A DNA stretch of 32,163 nt from CAYFQV01 sp964413635 (GCA_964413635.1 CAYPTH010000024.1:1-32163), one strand, 5' to 3'. Numbered from the stretch's first letter, positions 16,973 to 25,237 are shown. The notes: generated by a model not told the origin, from the sequence alone. Numbers and translations are program-made.

Positions 16973-18079
16973 TTACCTCCTCTTCTCCCGCATGGATCGG
17001 ACATTCCGTATCATGAACGGAATGACAACTATCAAGAGGAAGATGGCCAGCGCGGCCCCCCGCCCGGCGTTTCTGAAAATGAAGGCCTCCTGATAGAACC
17101 TACTGGCCACTATCCCTGTCCCAAAGCGTCCACTCGTCATGACGTAGACAATGTCGAAGATCTTCAGCACCAGAAACAGGATCGTGGTGGTGACCGTAAG
17201 AATGCTCCCGCTGATGTAGGGCACAGTCACGTTGAAGAAGGCCCGGATCTCACCGGCGCCGTCGATCCGCGCCGCCTCCAAGAGATCCTTCGGCACGCCC
17301 TTCACCGATGCGGAGAGGATGACCATGGCAAATCCGGTCTGCAGCCATATCATGATGAAGATCAGAAACAAGTTGTTCCACGGTCGCTGAATCAGCCACG
17401 CAACCGGGTCGGCTCCAAGGCTTGTGACTAGTGCGTTGAGAAGCCCGATCTGCTCGGCGCCTGGAGGCTGATAATAGTAGACGAAACGCCAGATAACGCT
17501 CGCCCCGACGAAGGAGATCGCGAGCGGCAGAAAGATGAGTGACTTCGTTACCTTCTCCCAAGTCGGTCGCAGACGGTCGGTCATGACCGCGATCAACAAT
17601 CCCAGCGCAACGGCGACCGCCGGTACTAAGACGACCCACAAGACCGTATTTCGTAGCACGATCAGCATCTGCGGATCAGTGAAGATGAATGCGTAGTTCC
17701 GGAGGCCGACGAACTCAGTCGTCGTGCGGTTCATGAAGCTCTGATAGAAGGTATAGATCGTGGGAAAGACAAGGTAGAGTCCCAGGATCAACGCGCCGGG
17801 GCCTGCGAACACCAAGGGTCGCAGGGTGTTGCGGACGCGCTCCGGCAAGGAATCAACGAAGTTGTTCAGCGACCACAGAAGTACCCAGATCCCGCCAATC
17901 CCCACGACCAAGGCAATTAGCCCAATTGCGAACTTCGAAGCCTCCGAATCCCGCATGAAAATGAAGCTTTGGTAGATGGCAATAATGACCCCGACAACGA
18001 CGACCAGCGAGACAATGAGCTTACCGATCTTGGAGGTCAAGAACTTGCCAAATCCTGACTGTTCTAGCGCCTGACTCAT
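16973..18079 (-). CDS. aglF: Sugar ABC transporter permease, MalF/AglF type
   Basis: 368-aa inner-membrane permease. Two N-terminal hydrophobic segments (about 17-40 and 50-75) precede the conserved six-helix core. The EAA loop is DLLEAARIDGAGEIRAFFNV (about 268-287). The protein ends in a basic cytoplasmic tail (RSMREKRR). The start ATG at 18079 is preceded by GGGGGAG at good spacing. It is separated from the binding-protein gene by 122 bp that contain two hairpins. No ATP-binding subunit is encoded in the operon, so a shared MsmX/MalK-type ATPase elsewhere in the genome is expected. Confidence 0.9.
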   Translation of the reverse strand: MSQALEQSGFGKFLTSKIGKLIVSLVVVVGVIIAIYQSFIFMRDSEASKFAIGLIALVVGIGGIWVLLWSLNNFVDSLPERVRNTLRPLVFAGPGALILGLYLVFPTIYTFYQSFMNRTTTEFVGLRNYAFIFTDPQMLIVLRNTVLWVVLVPAVAVALGLLIAVMTDRLRPTWEKVTKSLIFLPLAISFVGASVIWRFVYYYQPPGAEQIGLLNALVTSLGADPVAWLIQRPWNNLFLIFIMIWLQTGFAMVILSASVKGVPKDLLEAARIDGAGEIRAFFNVTVPYISGSILTVTTTILFLVLKIFDIVYVMTSGRFGTGIVASRFYQEAFIFRNAGRGAALAIFLLIVVIPFMIRNVRSMREKRR

Positions 18080-18136
18080 GTGGCTCCCCCAGTGGAATGT
18101 CCACCTTTTGGTTTCATGTGCAATGCAGAAATTGTG

Positions 18137-18189
18137 GCGGCCCGGCGAATGCCGGGCCGCGCAACACCATCACGGCTCTATTGCCGTGA
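18137..18189 (-). promoter_or_regulatory. Two intercistronic hairpins between aglE and aglF
   Basis: The first is GCGGCCCGGC / GCCGGGCCGC (18137-18146 and 18151-18160), a perfect 10-bp stem with a 4-nt loop. The second is TCACGGC / GCCGTGA (18170-18176 and 18183-18189), 7 bp with a 6-nt loop. No T-tract follows. Hairpins here usually stabilise the upstream binding-protein message and limit read-through into the permeases, as in malE-malF; that role is inferred. Confidence 0.7.
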
Positions 18190-18201
18190 GAGTGTGTGAT
18201 A

Positions 18202-19557
18202 CTACTCCGGCCAGGACTGGTCGATGTTCTGGAGCACCGTCTCCAGATCATCTCCGGCTACCCAGTTGGTCATACCGGTCCAGAAAGAGCCGGCGCCAAC
18301 CTGTCCGGGCATGAGGTCGGAAGCGTCAAAGCGAACGGTGTCGGCGTTCTGCAGGATCTCTGCGTATCCGCGGGACCATTGGTTGGGATACCACGACAGC
18401 TGCGCGTCGTTGTGGGGCGAAACCATGGTTCCGCTCTCCACCCACGCCTTGGTCGAAAGACCTTCGGAGAGGTAGCTCATGACGGCGGCCGTTGCGGGCC
18501 TATCGGTCATGGGGCTCATAATGTCGCCCGCGGTCAGCACGGGTCGGCCCTCTTCCTCGTCGATCGGCGGGAGGTAGAAGTAGCGCATGTCCTCACCGAG
18601 TTGGGTGTCTTCGCCGAAGAAGCCTGCAATAAAGCTGGCCTGTCGGTGGAGCCACGCCCGCGGCGGATTGGCCTCGAGGGGTGCAGTACCGTCGCCGAAG
18701 GGAACGGTCAGGATTGAGTTGGTGCCGCCAAGGACGTAATCCTCGTTGAACCAGATCTCCGCCATGATGTTGGCCGCACGACGAACCTGATCGGAGTTAA
18801 AGGGAAGCTCACCGTTCACCCAGGCGTCGTAGTCCTCAGGAGGAGCGGTTCGCAGCATGATGTCTTCCATCCAGTCGGTGGCGACCCAGCCGGTTGCACC
18901 GGAGCTCTCCATTGAGATGCTCCAGGGAGTCTCGCCGTCGGAAACCATCTGATCGGAGAGGGCCAGCATTTCGTCCCAGGTTTCGGGAATCTCGTAGCCT
19001 GCTTCGCCGAACTCAGGGTGCGGATACCATACGAGGCTCTTGAGGCTCGTTCGGTACCATACGCCTGCCATAATGTCACCGGACATGGCCATATCGAGCC
19101 AGCTCTGGAGGTAGTTCTCCTGCAGCTTACTCTCGGAAACCATGTCACGGACGTCGAGAATGTGGCCGCGTTCAACCAGGTCGTCCATTAGGCCGGGCTG
19201 CGGGAAGACCGCAACATCGGGGGGGTCTCCGCCCTCCGCGCGGACGGTAATGAGGGACTCGAAGTCCGCCGAGCCTTCGTACTGAACCTCGATGCCGGTA
19301 GCTTCTTCGAAGGGAACCATGCTCGCTTCGAAGTTCTCGGCATCCGTATCAACGAAGGCGCCGAAAATAGTGACTGTCTGGCCCGAAAGGTCCTGACCGT
19401 CGGTCCAGGGGTTCCCGGTAGCGTCGGAAGCCGTTGCGCCTTCTTCCATCTCTTGCTGGCCGCCGCCCTCTTCACCTTGGCCGCCGGCCATGGCAAAGGG
19501 AACGATCAATAGCGCCAACACGAGAGCCGTCACGAGAGCCTTAATGTGTAGTCTCAT
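18202..19557 (-). CDS. aglE: Sugar ABC transporter substrate-binding protein, AglE-like
   Basis: 451 aa from the ATG at 19557, which has a strong AGGAGGA 7-8 bases upstream; the frame stays open further up but without support. Signal peptide MRLHIKALVTALVLALLIVP followed by FAMA-GGQGEEGGG. There is no lipobox Cys, so it is probably cut by signal peptidase I or remains anchored. The mature part is a family-1 solute-binding fold: VTIFGAFVD, PPDVAVFPQPG, SLVWYPHPEF, GWVATDWMEDIMLRTA, LPFNSDQVRRAA, GSFWTGMTNWVAG. The TDW-ED-LRTA pattern is what I associate with alpha-glucoside binding proteins (AglE), so trehalose, maltose or sucrose are candidates. It is first in the operon, as expected for the most abundant component. 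Confidence 0.9.
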   Translation of the reverse strand: MRLHIKALVTALVLALLIVPFAMAGGQGEEGGGQQEMEEGATASDATGNPWTDGQDLSGQTVTIFGAFVDTDAENFEASMVPFEEATGIEVQYEGSADFESLITVRAEGGDPPDVAVFPQPGLMDDLVERGHILDVRDMVSESKLQENYLQSWLDMAMSGDIMAGVWYRTSLKSLVWYPHPEFGEAGYEIPETWDEMLALSDQMVSDGETPWSISMESSGATGWVATDWMEDIMLRTAPPEDYDAWVNGELPFNSDQVRRAANIMAEIWFNEDYVLGGTNSILTVPFGDGTAPLEANPPRAWLHRQASFIAGFFGEDTQLGEDMRYFYLPPIDEEEGRPVLTAGDIMSPMTDRPATAAVMSYLSEGLSTKAWVESGTMVSPHNDAQLSWYPNQWSRGYAEILQNADTVRFDASDLMPGQVGAGSFWTGMTNWVAGDDLETVLQNIDQSWPE

Positions 19558-19637
19558 GAACACTCCTCCTAATTGGTTGTTCGTACTGGCAGCGCCGGGT
19601 GGCGCATCCACGCGCACCGCCCTGCCAATAACTCGCG

Positions 19638-19653
19638 TTACTAAACAGAGTAA
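19638..19653. promoter_or_regulatory. Candidate operator for the LacI-type regulator
   Basis: Inverted repeat TTACT-AAACAG-AGTAA, 80-95 bases upstream of the aglE start in the divergent aglE/ackA region. LacI-family operators are palindromes of this size but normally have a central CG, which is missing here. The aglE promoter itself is not clear. Confidence 0.3.
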
Positions 19654-19702
19654 ACCGGAAATCCGGGGCGCGCAACGCCAAATTCCTCCAACGCGGGTCT
19701 CC

Positions 19703-19731
19703 TTGATGTTTGCTCAATGTTGTGGGACAAT
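19703..19731 (+). promoter_or_regulatory. Promoter of ackA
   Basis: TTGATG (19703-19708), 17-bp spacer, GACAAT (19726-19731). The expected transcription start near 19738 gives a leader of about 37 nt, with GGAGGA (19765-19770) before the ATG. Confidence 0.55.
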
Positions 19732-19774
19732 TCGTGCACACATCGACATGTGAACAGCAATCCCGGAGGAACCG

Positions 19775-21151
19775 ATGGTAATTCTCACGCTCAACTGCGG
19801 AAGTTCTTCGGTGAAGTATCAGCTTTACGACTGGATCGCGAAGGAACCTCTCGCAAGCGGAATTGTAGAACGCGTAACCCAAGAAGGATCGAAAATCACC
19901 CACAAGGCAAAAGGCAAGGACGAGTACGAGCTCGAGCACGCCTGTCCCGATCATCGAGAAGCCATTGATCTGATCATGCGGACCCTTGTGGACAAGAAGC
20001 ACGGCGCGATTTCCGATATCTCGGAAGTTAAGGCGGTCGGGCACCGGGCGGTGCACGGAGGCGAGAAGTTCGCCAAGTCGGTGCTGGTAACCGACGAGGT
20101 TCTCGACACCTTCCGTGAGCTCCAGAGCCTCGCCCCGCTCCACAACCCCGCAAACATCATGGGCATCGAGGCGGCGCGGAGCCTGCTACCCGACGTACCT
20201 CACGCGGCGGTCATGGACACGGCGTGGCACCAGACCATGCCGGCGAAGAGCTACATCTACGCCGTCCCCTACTCCTGGTATCGGGATTACGGCGTTCGAC
20301 GCTACGGCTTCCACGGCACTTCATTTCTCTACACCGCCAAGCGCGCCGCGGTGCTCTTGGGCAAGAAGCCAAGCGAGACCAACCTCATCATTGCCCACAT
20401 TGGAAACGGCGCGAGCATCTGCGCCATCAAAAACGGTGTCTCCGTGGATACCTCCATGGGCCTTACGCCCTTGGAGGGCTTGGTCATGGGCACGCGCTCC
20501 GGCGACATTGATCCCGCCATTCCATTTCACATGATGAACTCCGCGAATCTCGGGGCAGACGAGCTCGAGCGAATCTTGAACAAGAAGAGTGGTGTTCTCG
20601 GTATTACCGAGAAGTATGTCGACCGCCGTGACATTGAGCAGGCCGCCGACAAGGGCGACGAGCAGGCAAGACTCGCCATAGAGGCCGAGGCGTACCGGAT
20701 CCGAAAGTATATTGGCTCCTACGTAGCAGCACTCGGGCACGTCGATGCGGTGGTCTTCACCGCCGGCGTGGGTGAGCGCGGTCCCACGATACGCGAGCTC
20801 GCCGTGAAGGAGCTCGAGGTGATGGGGATTAAGCTCGATCAGGCGAAGAACACTGCCTCCCGAACGAAGAACGCCGAAACGGTGATTTCCACAGACGACT
20901 CACCGACCAAGATCTTCGTCATTCCGACGGACGAAGAGCTCGTCATGACCGAGGACACCGTTGCGCTCATGGAAGAGCGCTACGACGTGCATACGAACTT
21001 CACCTACTCCTTCGAGGATCCCGAGTACTTCAACAAGGAGCGGGAAGGCTGTATTGACGATGATATCGAGAAAGTTTCGGGCTTGGGTAAGATACTTGCA
21101 GGGAAGCGAGCCAAGGGTGTCGAGCTCGCCGATGAGGAGGAGTGCGACTGA
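19775..21151 (+). CDS. ackA: Acetate kinase
   Basis: Makes ATP and acetate from acetyl phosphate; the energy-yielding end of sugar fermentation. 458 aa. Family residues fall at the textbook positions: N7 (LNCGSSS), R91 (GHRAVHGG), catalytic D148 (AVMDTAWH), H180 (RYGFHGTSF). HIGNGASICAI, MGTRSGDIDP and the C-terminal PTDEEL Glu follow. About 53 residues extend past the usual end (from about 406). The extension is acidic and contains SFEDPEYFNKE, GLGKILAGKR and a final DEEECD. Its function is unknown; I believe spirochaete acetate kinases tend to be longer than others. It has its own promoter and a strong Shine-Dalgarno. No pta is adjacent. Location next to the sugar transporter fits a fermentative lifestyle. 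Confidence 0.95.
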   Translation: MVILTLNCGSSSVKYQLYDWIAKEPLASGIVERVTQEGSKITHKAKGKDEYELEHACPDHREAIDLIMRTLVDKKHGAISDISEVKAVGHRAVHGGEKFAKSVLVTDEVLDTFRELQSLAPLHNPANIMGIEAARSLLPDVPHAAVMDTAWHQTMPAKSYIYAVPYSWYRDYGVRRYGFHGTSFLYTAKRAAVLLGKKPSETNLIIAHIGNGASICAIKNGVSVDTSMGLTPLEGLVMGTRSGDIDPAIPFHMMNSANLGADELERILNKKSGVLGITEKYVDRRDIEQAADKGDEQARLAIEAEAYRIRKYIGSYVAALGHVDAVVFTAGVGERGPTIRELAVKELEVMGIKLDQAKNTASRTKNAETVISTDDSPTKIFVIPTDEELVMTEDTVALMEERYDVHTNFTYSFEDPEYFNKEREGCIDDDIEKVSGLGKILAGKRAKGVELADEEECD

Positions 21152-21198
21152 CACTCCGTCGGTCACACGGCGCTGGGCACTGTGCCGGCGCCAAATAG

Positions 21199-21224
21199 CC
21201 GCGGAAGAGACTACTCTTCCGCGG
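21199..21224. terminator. Bidirectional terminator hairpin between ackA and the 74-aa gene
   Basis: CCGCGGAAGAG, loop ACTA, CTCTTCCGCGG: perfect 11-bp stem. The minus-strand gene's TAG stop (21213-21211) lies in the loop and the edge of the stem. A T-rich run (TTTCCTTCTT) follows on the plus strand from 21231. Confidence 0.7.
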
Positions 21225-21435
21225 TGGCCGTTTCCTTCTTCTGCTCCTGTTCTTCTTTCCGGCGTCGCGCGTTATCCAGCGTCGCCTTTCCCGCCTTCGA
21301 GACCATGACCTTCTGACCGTCAATCTCAACTTCGTAGAGAAGCTTCACGCCCGTCTTCTTGGTAACCGGGCAGTATCCGCGTCCGGCGCCCTGAGTCTCT
21401 TCCTTCAGCGGTCGCCCGCGATGTGCTTTCGACAT
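21211..21435 (-). CDS. Small basic conserved-looking protein, unknown
   Basis: 74 aa from the ATG at 21435, which follows AAGGAG (21446-21441) at good spacing; the open frame extends upstream without support. Not recognised. The sequence starts basic (MSKAHRGRPLKEETQG), then has YCPVTKKTGVKLLYEVEIDG and QKVMVSKAGKATL, likely a small beta-hairpin fold, and ends in a Lys/Glu/Gln-rich helix. The single C-x-x-T-x-K-T-G segment recalls small zinc-ribbon or ribosome-associated proteins, but one Cys cannot make a zinc site alone. It has a dedicated promoter and a terminator hairpin, so it is very probably a real monocistronic gene. DNA, RNA or ribosome binding is conceivable from charge only. Confidence 0.75.
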   Translation of the reverse strand: MSKAHRGRPLKEETQGAGRGYCPVTKKTGVKLLYEVEIDGQKVMVSKAGKATLDNARRRKEEQEQKKETATAEE

Positions 21436-21469
21436 TCTGTCTCCTTCGGTTCTATTCCGTAGAACTCGG

Positions 21470-21498
21470 AACGTAGCAAAGAGCCTAAGCGGTGTCAA
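21470..21498 (-). promoter_or_regulatory. Promoter of the 74-aa gene
   Basis: Minus strand: TTGACA (21498-21493), 17-bp spacer, TACGTT (21475-21470). Perfect -35, weak -10. It begins just downstream of the terminator of the OmpA-like gene. Confidence 0.5.
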
Positions 21499-21505
21499 GA
21501 TAACG

Positions 21506-21534
21506 AAAAAGCCGCCCGCGGATGCGGGCGGCTT
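21506..21534 (-). terminator. Rho-independent terminator of the OmpA-like gene
   Basis: AAGCCGCCCGC (21509-21519), loop, GCGGGCGGCTT (21524-21534): an 11-bp stem. Read leftward, the hairpin is followed by TTTTT (complement of 21506-21510), a classical intrinsic terminator about 90 bases after the stop at 21622. Confidence 0.85.
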
Positions 21535-21585
21535 GAAGTGTTCGTCAAATGGCCGCGGCACGCATACCAGCGCACCCGCGGTCAC

Positions 21586-21612
21586 CGCTGCCGACGCGAG
21601 CCGCCGGCAGCG
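21586..21612. repeat. Inverted repeat in the OmpA-like gene 3' region
   Basis: CGCTGCCG (21586-21593) and CGGCAGCG (21605-21612) form an 8-bp stem with an 11-nt loop. It includes the 13-mer GCCGACGCGAGCC that also occurs at 16-28. Confidence 0.5.
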
Positions 21613-21621
21613 TTCCCTTCC

Positions 21622-24243
21622 TTACTTCTCGAGGACAAACTCGACCCGCCGGTTCTTCCAGCGGTCGTCCTCGTCGCTGTGCGGGACGACCGGGCGTGAA
21701 CCGCCGTAGCCGACAACGTTCATCCGCTCGTTATCGATGCCGAGGATGATCATTGCCTCCTTGACCTCGCGAGCGCGGTTGCGAGACAGGGGTATCAACA
21801 CCTGTTCCTGCTCCCGATCCTTCCGCGGTCCGGGCTCCCAGAAGATGTGAACTGCGTGGCCCTCGATCGTAATCTCGCGGTCGGGGTAACGCTCCAGAAT
21901 GGTCGCCAAGCGGCGCAGGGTCTGGAGGTTCTCATTGAGCAGAACCTGTTCCACATCAAAGAGGTCGGCCGTGTACGGTGCAAAGTGGATGCTCGGCACG
22001 CGAATGCGGTAACGATCCCCCTCCTTCATGACCAGGATGTCGATGGGAACGTCGGTCTCTTCCGTTACGACGAAGCCTTCGCTGTCCTCGACGAGGAAGA
22101 CGACCGTGTAGGTCTCTGCGCTCTGCACGAGCTCGCCGTCTCTGGCGCGGCCGTTCCACCGCAGGATTGATGGCGGCTCACCGGAGTCGCTCCATTCGCG
22201 GAAGAGCTTGCCCGTCGGATCGAGGATCCGCACGCTCCAGCGCGTGATCGGGGTGAGGCTCCGCGTAGTAAGGCGGATTCGCAGCTGGTCGTTCTCACCA
22301 TCGTCGTCCGGCGAGAAGGGAAGCGGACCCGCGTCTACTCGAATATTGGGTGGCGTGGCCTCGGGCTCTTCGGTCACGGCGGTGGTATCGACGTTTATCG
22401 GTCCAACGCCGGTCACCTCGGGCTCGTTGCCGTTGTAGTAGATGATGCGGAAGTCAACCGTGTAGTCACCGGAGTCGACAATGCCGCCGGCGTTGTTCTC
22501 TCCGCCCCATTCGAAACTCTCGGAAGGCGACCGCTTGTACTGCGTTCTGACAATCTGTCCTCGCTCGTTGCGAATCTCGAGGAGGAACTCATCGATCCCC
22601 TCGGCGACCTCGAACTGCGGCACGATTGTGACGGTTTCGTCGATACCGTCGTCGTTCGGGGTGATCACCGCTCCCTCGATCTCGAGATCAATGGGGGTTT
22701 CCCGGGTATCTCTCCGCACCCGGAGCTCCTGAGAGCGCCCGGAGTTGCCGGCGCGGTCCGTAGATTCGAGATAGAGCGAGTAGATGCCGTCGGGTGCTTC
22801 CGAGCCGTCGGGCATGGTGCCGTCCCACTCGACGGTGAACTGCGGTCCCGAAAGGCCATATTCACCGATTGGCGCCCGGAGTTGCTGCTCCTCACTGCTG
22901 ATAACGGCGTACCACTCGGGCTCGTCGCTGATCCGAGCGGAAATCTCCAAGGCTTGTTTGTTCGTCCCACCGAAGACCAGAGGGTCTTCCCGGTCGGTCG
23001 CCTGCGGGAGCGTATTCGCGCTCACCTGGGCGCTCGGCTCGGTGGTGTCGACGGTGAAGCCGATTGGCTCGGAGGATACCACGTTGCCGTTGTCGTACTG
23101 GATAGTCATGAGCGCGGAGTAAACACCGTCGTCCAAGACGTTTCCACCCATGTTGCGGCCGTCGTAGGTCACCGTCGCCGGTACGCTGTCCGTTCCGGTC
23201 AGACTGGCCAGCACACTCGCCGGATCATCGCGCGGCGCAACCTCGATCTCCCAGGTGTCAATGCCTTCTGGTTCGAGGACTTCGATACCCACGGTCAGGG
23301 TGTCTTGGATGCCATCGCCATTGGGGCTGAAGATGGTGTCCTCATTCTGCACCGAGAGCATGACGTCGCCGGCGCGGAGACTCATGGTGATGGTCCAGTC
23401 CGACTCAAAGGTGGTCGAGTTGCCGGCGCGGTCCTGACTGGAGAGCTGGTAAGTGTACCGCCCCTCGGGTACAACGTCTCCGGCGTTGCCGCCGACGTTG
23501 TAGGTACCGTCCCAGGTGATTTCCGACGGAGGTTCTACGTCACGGCCCCGGTTGGCGGGGTTCGCGTTTTCCCAGACCTGTTCCCACACGACGTCGCCGT
23601 CGGCATTGAGGATCCGGCCGGTCCACGATTGCTCGCGGGAGGCGTCCTGACGGAATGTGACCGTGTCTCGGACTCCATCATCGTTGGGGCTGAAGATGGT
23701 GAAGTTCGGTTCAGACACCGACTCGACCTGCGGGGGCTCGTTGTCCACGGTCACGCCAAAGGGAGGCGTCCGCGCTACGTTGGCCTCGTCATCCGTAATG
23801 ATGAGCTGATAGTTGTAGTCGCCATCTGGAACCAATTCACCGTCCCCACCGAGGTCGGAGCTCCGGTAGGTGCCGTCCCAGGTGAGATTGTCGGGGACCT
23901 CAACACTCGGCTTGTCCGCGCCGAACAGATTGCCCAGGAATCCTACGCGCTCTTCCTGAACCTGCCTCTGCGTCCACACAAGCTCGCCGTCGGCATTGAA
24001 CACCGAAAGGTCGTATTGGACAATAACGAGATCCTCTGCCGGAAGCGTTACGCTGGGAAACGGCAGCTGCAGTTCGTCTTGAACCCCGCTGCTTTCGTCC
24101 GGTGATATAAACTGACGGGGCTGTCGCTGCATCTCGATCTCAGCTTCAGCCTCTTCTTGCCCGCCCCCGGCAATTGCGGGCGCGACGGCGGCAAGGCCAA
24201 TGAGTAGCATGAAGCCGAGCCGCATTAGGTGCTTCCGATTCAT
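21622..24243 (-). CDS. Large surface/periplasmic protein: FlgD-like Ig repeats plus C-terminal OmpA domain
   Basis: 873 aa from the ATG at 24243; AGGAG lies 8 bases upstream, whereas earlier in-frame ATGs are too close or unsupported. The N-terminus is a signal sequence ending APAIA-GGGQEEAEAE, without a lipobox Cys. Acidic D-rich loops of the form [FI]-[ST]-P-[ND]-x-D-G recur at about 184, 305, 527 and 643, with a degenerate copy at 45. They are interleaved with W-D-G-T and G-x-Y-x-Y/L strands typical of FlgD/CHU_C-like Ig units (TWDGTYNVGGN, STDRAGNSG). Residues about 750-873 are an OmpA-type peptidoglycan-binding domain (ITIEGHAVHI, LSRNRAREVKEAM, VVGYGGSRP, NRRVEFVLEK). It likely spans from the peptidoglycan to the outer surface; the acidic loops may bind Ca2+. 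It has its own promoter and terminator, so it is monocistronic. Confidence 0.85.
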   Translation of the reverse strand: MNRKHLMRLGFMLLIGLAAVAPAIAGGGQEEAEAEIEMQRQPRQFISPDESSGVQDELQLPFPSVTLPAEDLVIVQYDLSVFNADGELVWTQRQVQEERVGFLGNLFGADKPSVEVPDNLTWDGTYRSSDLGGDGELVPDGDYNYQLIITDDEANVARTPPFGVTVDNEPPQVESVSEPNFTIFSPNDDGVRDTVTFRQDASREQSWTGRILNADGDVVWEQVWENANPANRGRDVEPPSEITWDGTYNVGGNAGDVVPEGRYTYQLSSQDRAGNSTTFESDWTITMSLRAGDVMLSVQNEDTIFSPNGDGIQDTLTVGIEVLEPEGIDTWEIEVAPRDDPASVLASLTGTDSVPATVTYDGRNMGGNVLDDGVYSALMTIQYDNGNVVSSEPIGFTVDTTEPSAQVSANTLPQATDREDPLVFGGTNKQALEISARISDEPEWYAVISSEEQQLRAPIGEYGLSGPQFTVEWDGTMPDGSEAPDGIYSLYLESTDRAGNSGRSQELRVRRDTRETPIDLEIEGAVITPNDDGIDETVTIVPQFEVAEGIDEFLLEIRNERGQIVRTQYKRSPSESFEWGGENNAGGIVDSGDYTVDFRIIYYNGNEPEVTGVGPINVDTTAVTEEPEATPPNIRVDAGPLPFSPDDDGENDQLRIRLTTRSLTPITRWSVRILDPTGKLFREWSDSGEPPSILRWNGRARDGELVQSAETYTVVFLVEDSEGFVVTEETDVPIDILVMKEGDRYRIRVPSIHFAPYTADLFDVEQVLLNENLQTLRRLATILERYPDREITIEGHAVHIFWEPGPRKDREQEQVLIPLSRNRAREVKEAMIILGIDNERMNVVGYGGSRPVVPHSDEDDRWKNRRVEFVLEK

Positions 24244-24354
24244 AGACATCGCTCCTCTTCTCAAACGATTATCTTCTTTCAAAGAGGCGAAAATGGTGAA
24301 TGTCTCGCTTTCGCATATGAGCCTTCACCACACGCATCTCTCACAACTAGAACA

Positions 24355-24383
24355 AGTATAACAAGCAAAGAGTCATCTGTCGC
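24355..24383 (-). promoter_or_regulatory. Promoter of the OmpA-like gene
   Basis: Minus strand: GCGACA (24383-24378), 17-bp spacer, TATACT (24360-24355). The leader to the ATG at 24243 would be about 105 nt. The rest of the 240-bp gap to radC shows no gene. Confidence 0.55.
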
Positions 24384-24483
24384 ATGTCGAACTCCAATTA
24401 AAGAGGAGACCTGACGCCCTCGGGCCCACAATGCGCCTCAACCGGCCGAATCAGGCGGCTGAATCAGGGGAGCCGGGCAGGCC

Positions 24484-25158
24484 GTGAGAGGTGGCGTGGA
24501 CACAATGACGCACGCCGCCGCGCCGCCCCGGCCACGGGAGCGGCTGCTCCAACACGGAGCCGAATATCTCTCCGATCGCGAGCTCGTCGCCATTCTCCTT
24601 GGCACCGGTATCAGGGGAAAGGATGTGTGGGAGCTCGCCGAAGAGGTGCTGCAGCTTCTCGATGCCCGGGAAGCCCCCATTGAGGCTGCCGATCTCAACG
24701 CGGTGTCCGGCCTGGGCGCCGCAAAGAGTTGCCTCATTGTCGCCGCCCTCGAGCTCGCCCGGCGCATTCTCTGTCCGGGCAAACATCGGGTCCGCTTCCC
24801 GGCGGATATTCTGCCTCTGGTCCGCCACTACGCCGACCGCAAGCAGGAGCTCTTCTTGAGCCTCTCTCTCAACGGCGCCCACGAAGTCGTGGCCACCAGG
24901 ATCGTGACGGTGGGACTGGTCAACCGCACCGTCGTCCACCCCCGCGAAGTCTTTGCCGACCCCATGACCGACCGCGCCGCCGCGGTTGTCGTTGCCCACA
25001 ACCACCCCAGCGGGAACGTAGAACCGAGCACCGAAGACCGGGAGGTGACGCGGCGGTTGGTGGCGGCGGGGGAGACGCTGGGGATGCACCTGCTCGATCA
25101 CGTCATTTTCAGCCACGACCGGTATTACAGCTTTTTGGAGAGTGGGGAGTTGGGCTGA
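24484..25158 (+). CDS. radC: RadC/JAB-domain protein (DNA repair-associated by name)
   Basis: 224 aa. The N-terminal helix-hairpin-helix UPF0758 part (RPRERLLQHGAEYLSDRELVAILLGTG, then LNAVSGLGAAKSCLI) is followed by the JAB1/MPN-type metal-binding domain (about 100-220). The zinc site HxH-x-(n)-D is visible in AHNHPSGNVEPSTEDREVTRRL, with a conserved Glu upstream. The biochemical function of RadC is unresolved in the literature. GTG at 24484 is used; ATG at 24505 is an equally possible start. Neither has a strong Shine-Dalgarno. It closes the ordinary chromosomal part of the window. Confidence 0.93.
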   Translation: MRGGVDTMTHAAAPPRPRERLLQHGAEYLSDRELVAILLGTGIRGKDVWELAEEVLQLLDAREAPIEAADLNAVSGLGAAKSCLIVAALELARRILCPGKHRVRFPADILPLVRHYADRKQELFLSLSLNGAHEVVATRIVTVGLVNRTVVHPREVFADPMTDRAAAVVVAHNHPSGNVEPSTEDREVTRRLVAAGETLGMHLLDHVIFSHDRYYSFLESGELG

Positions 25159-25237
25159 GCCACGGGCTAGGCCGAGGGGTGAGCCGGAGCGCGAAACCTT
25201 GGCGACATGGCGGCCCGGCGTGAAAGCCTGGAGGGGA

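Noticed and set aside
22882..24105. 407-codon plus-strand frame over the OmpA-like gene
   Set aside because: Antisense shadow; the minus-strand protein has repeated domains, a signal peptide and an OmpA domain.
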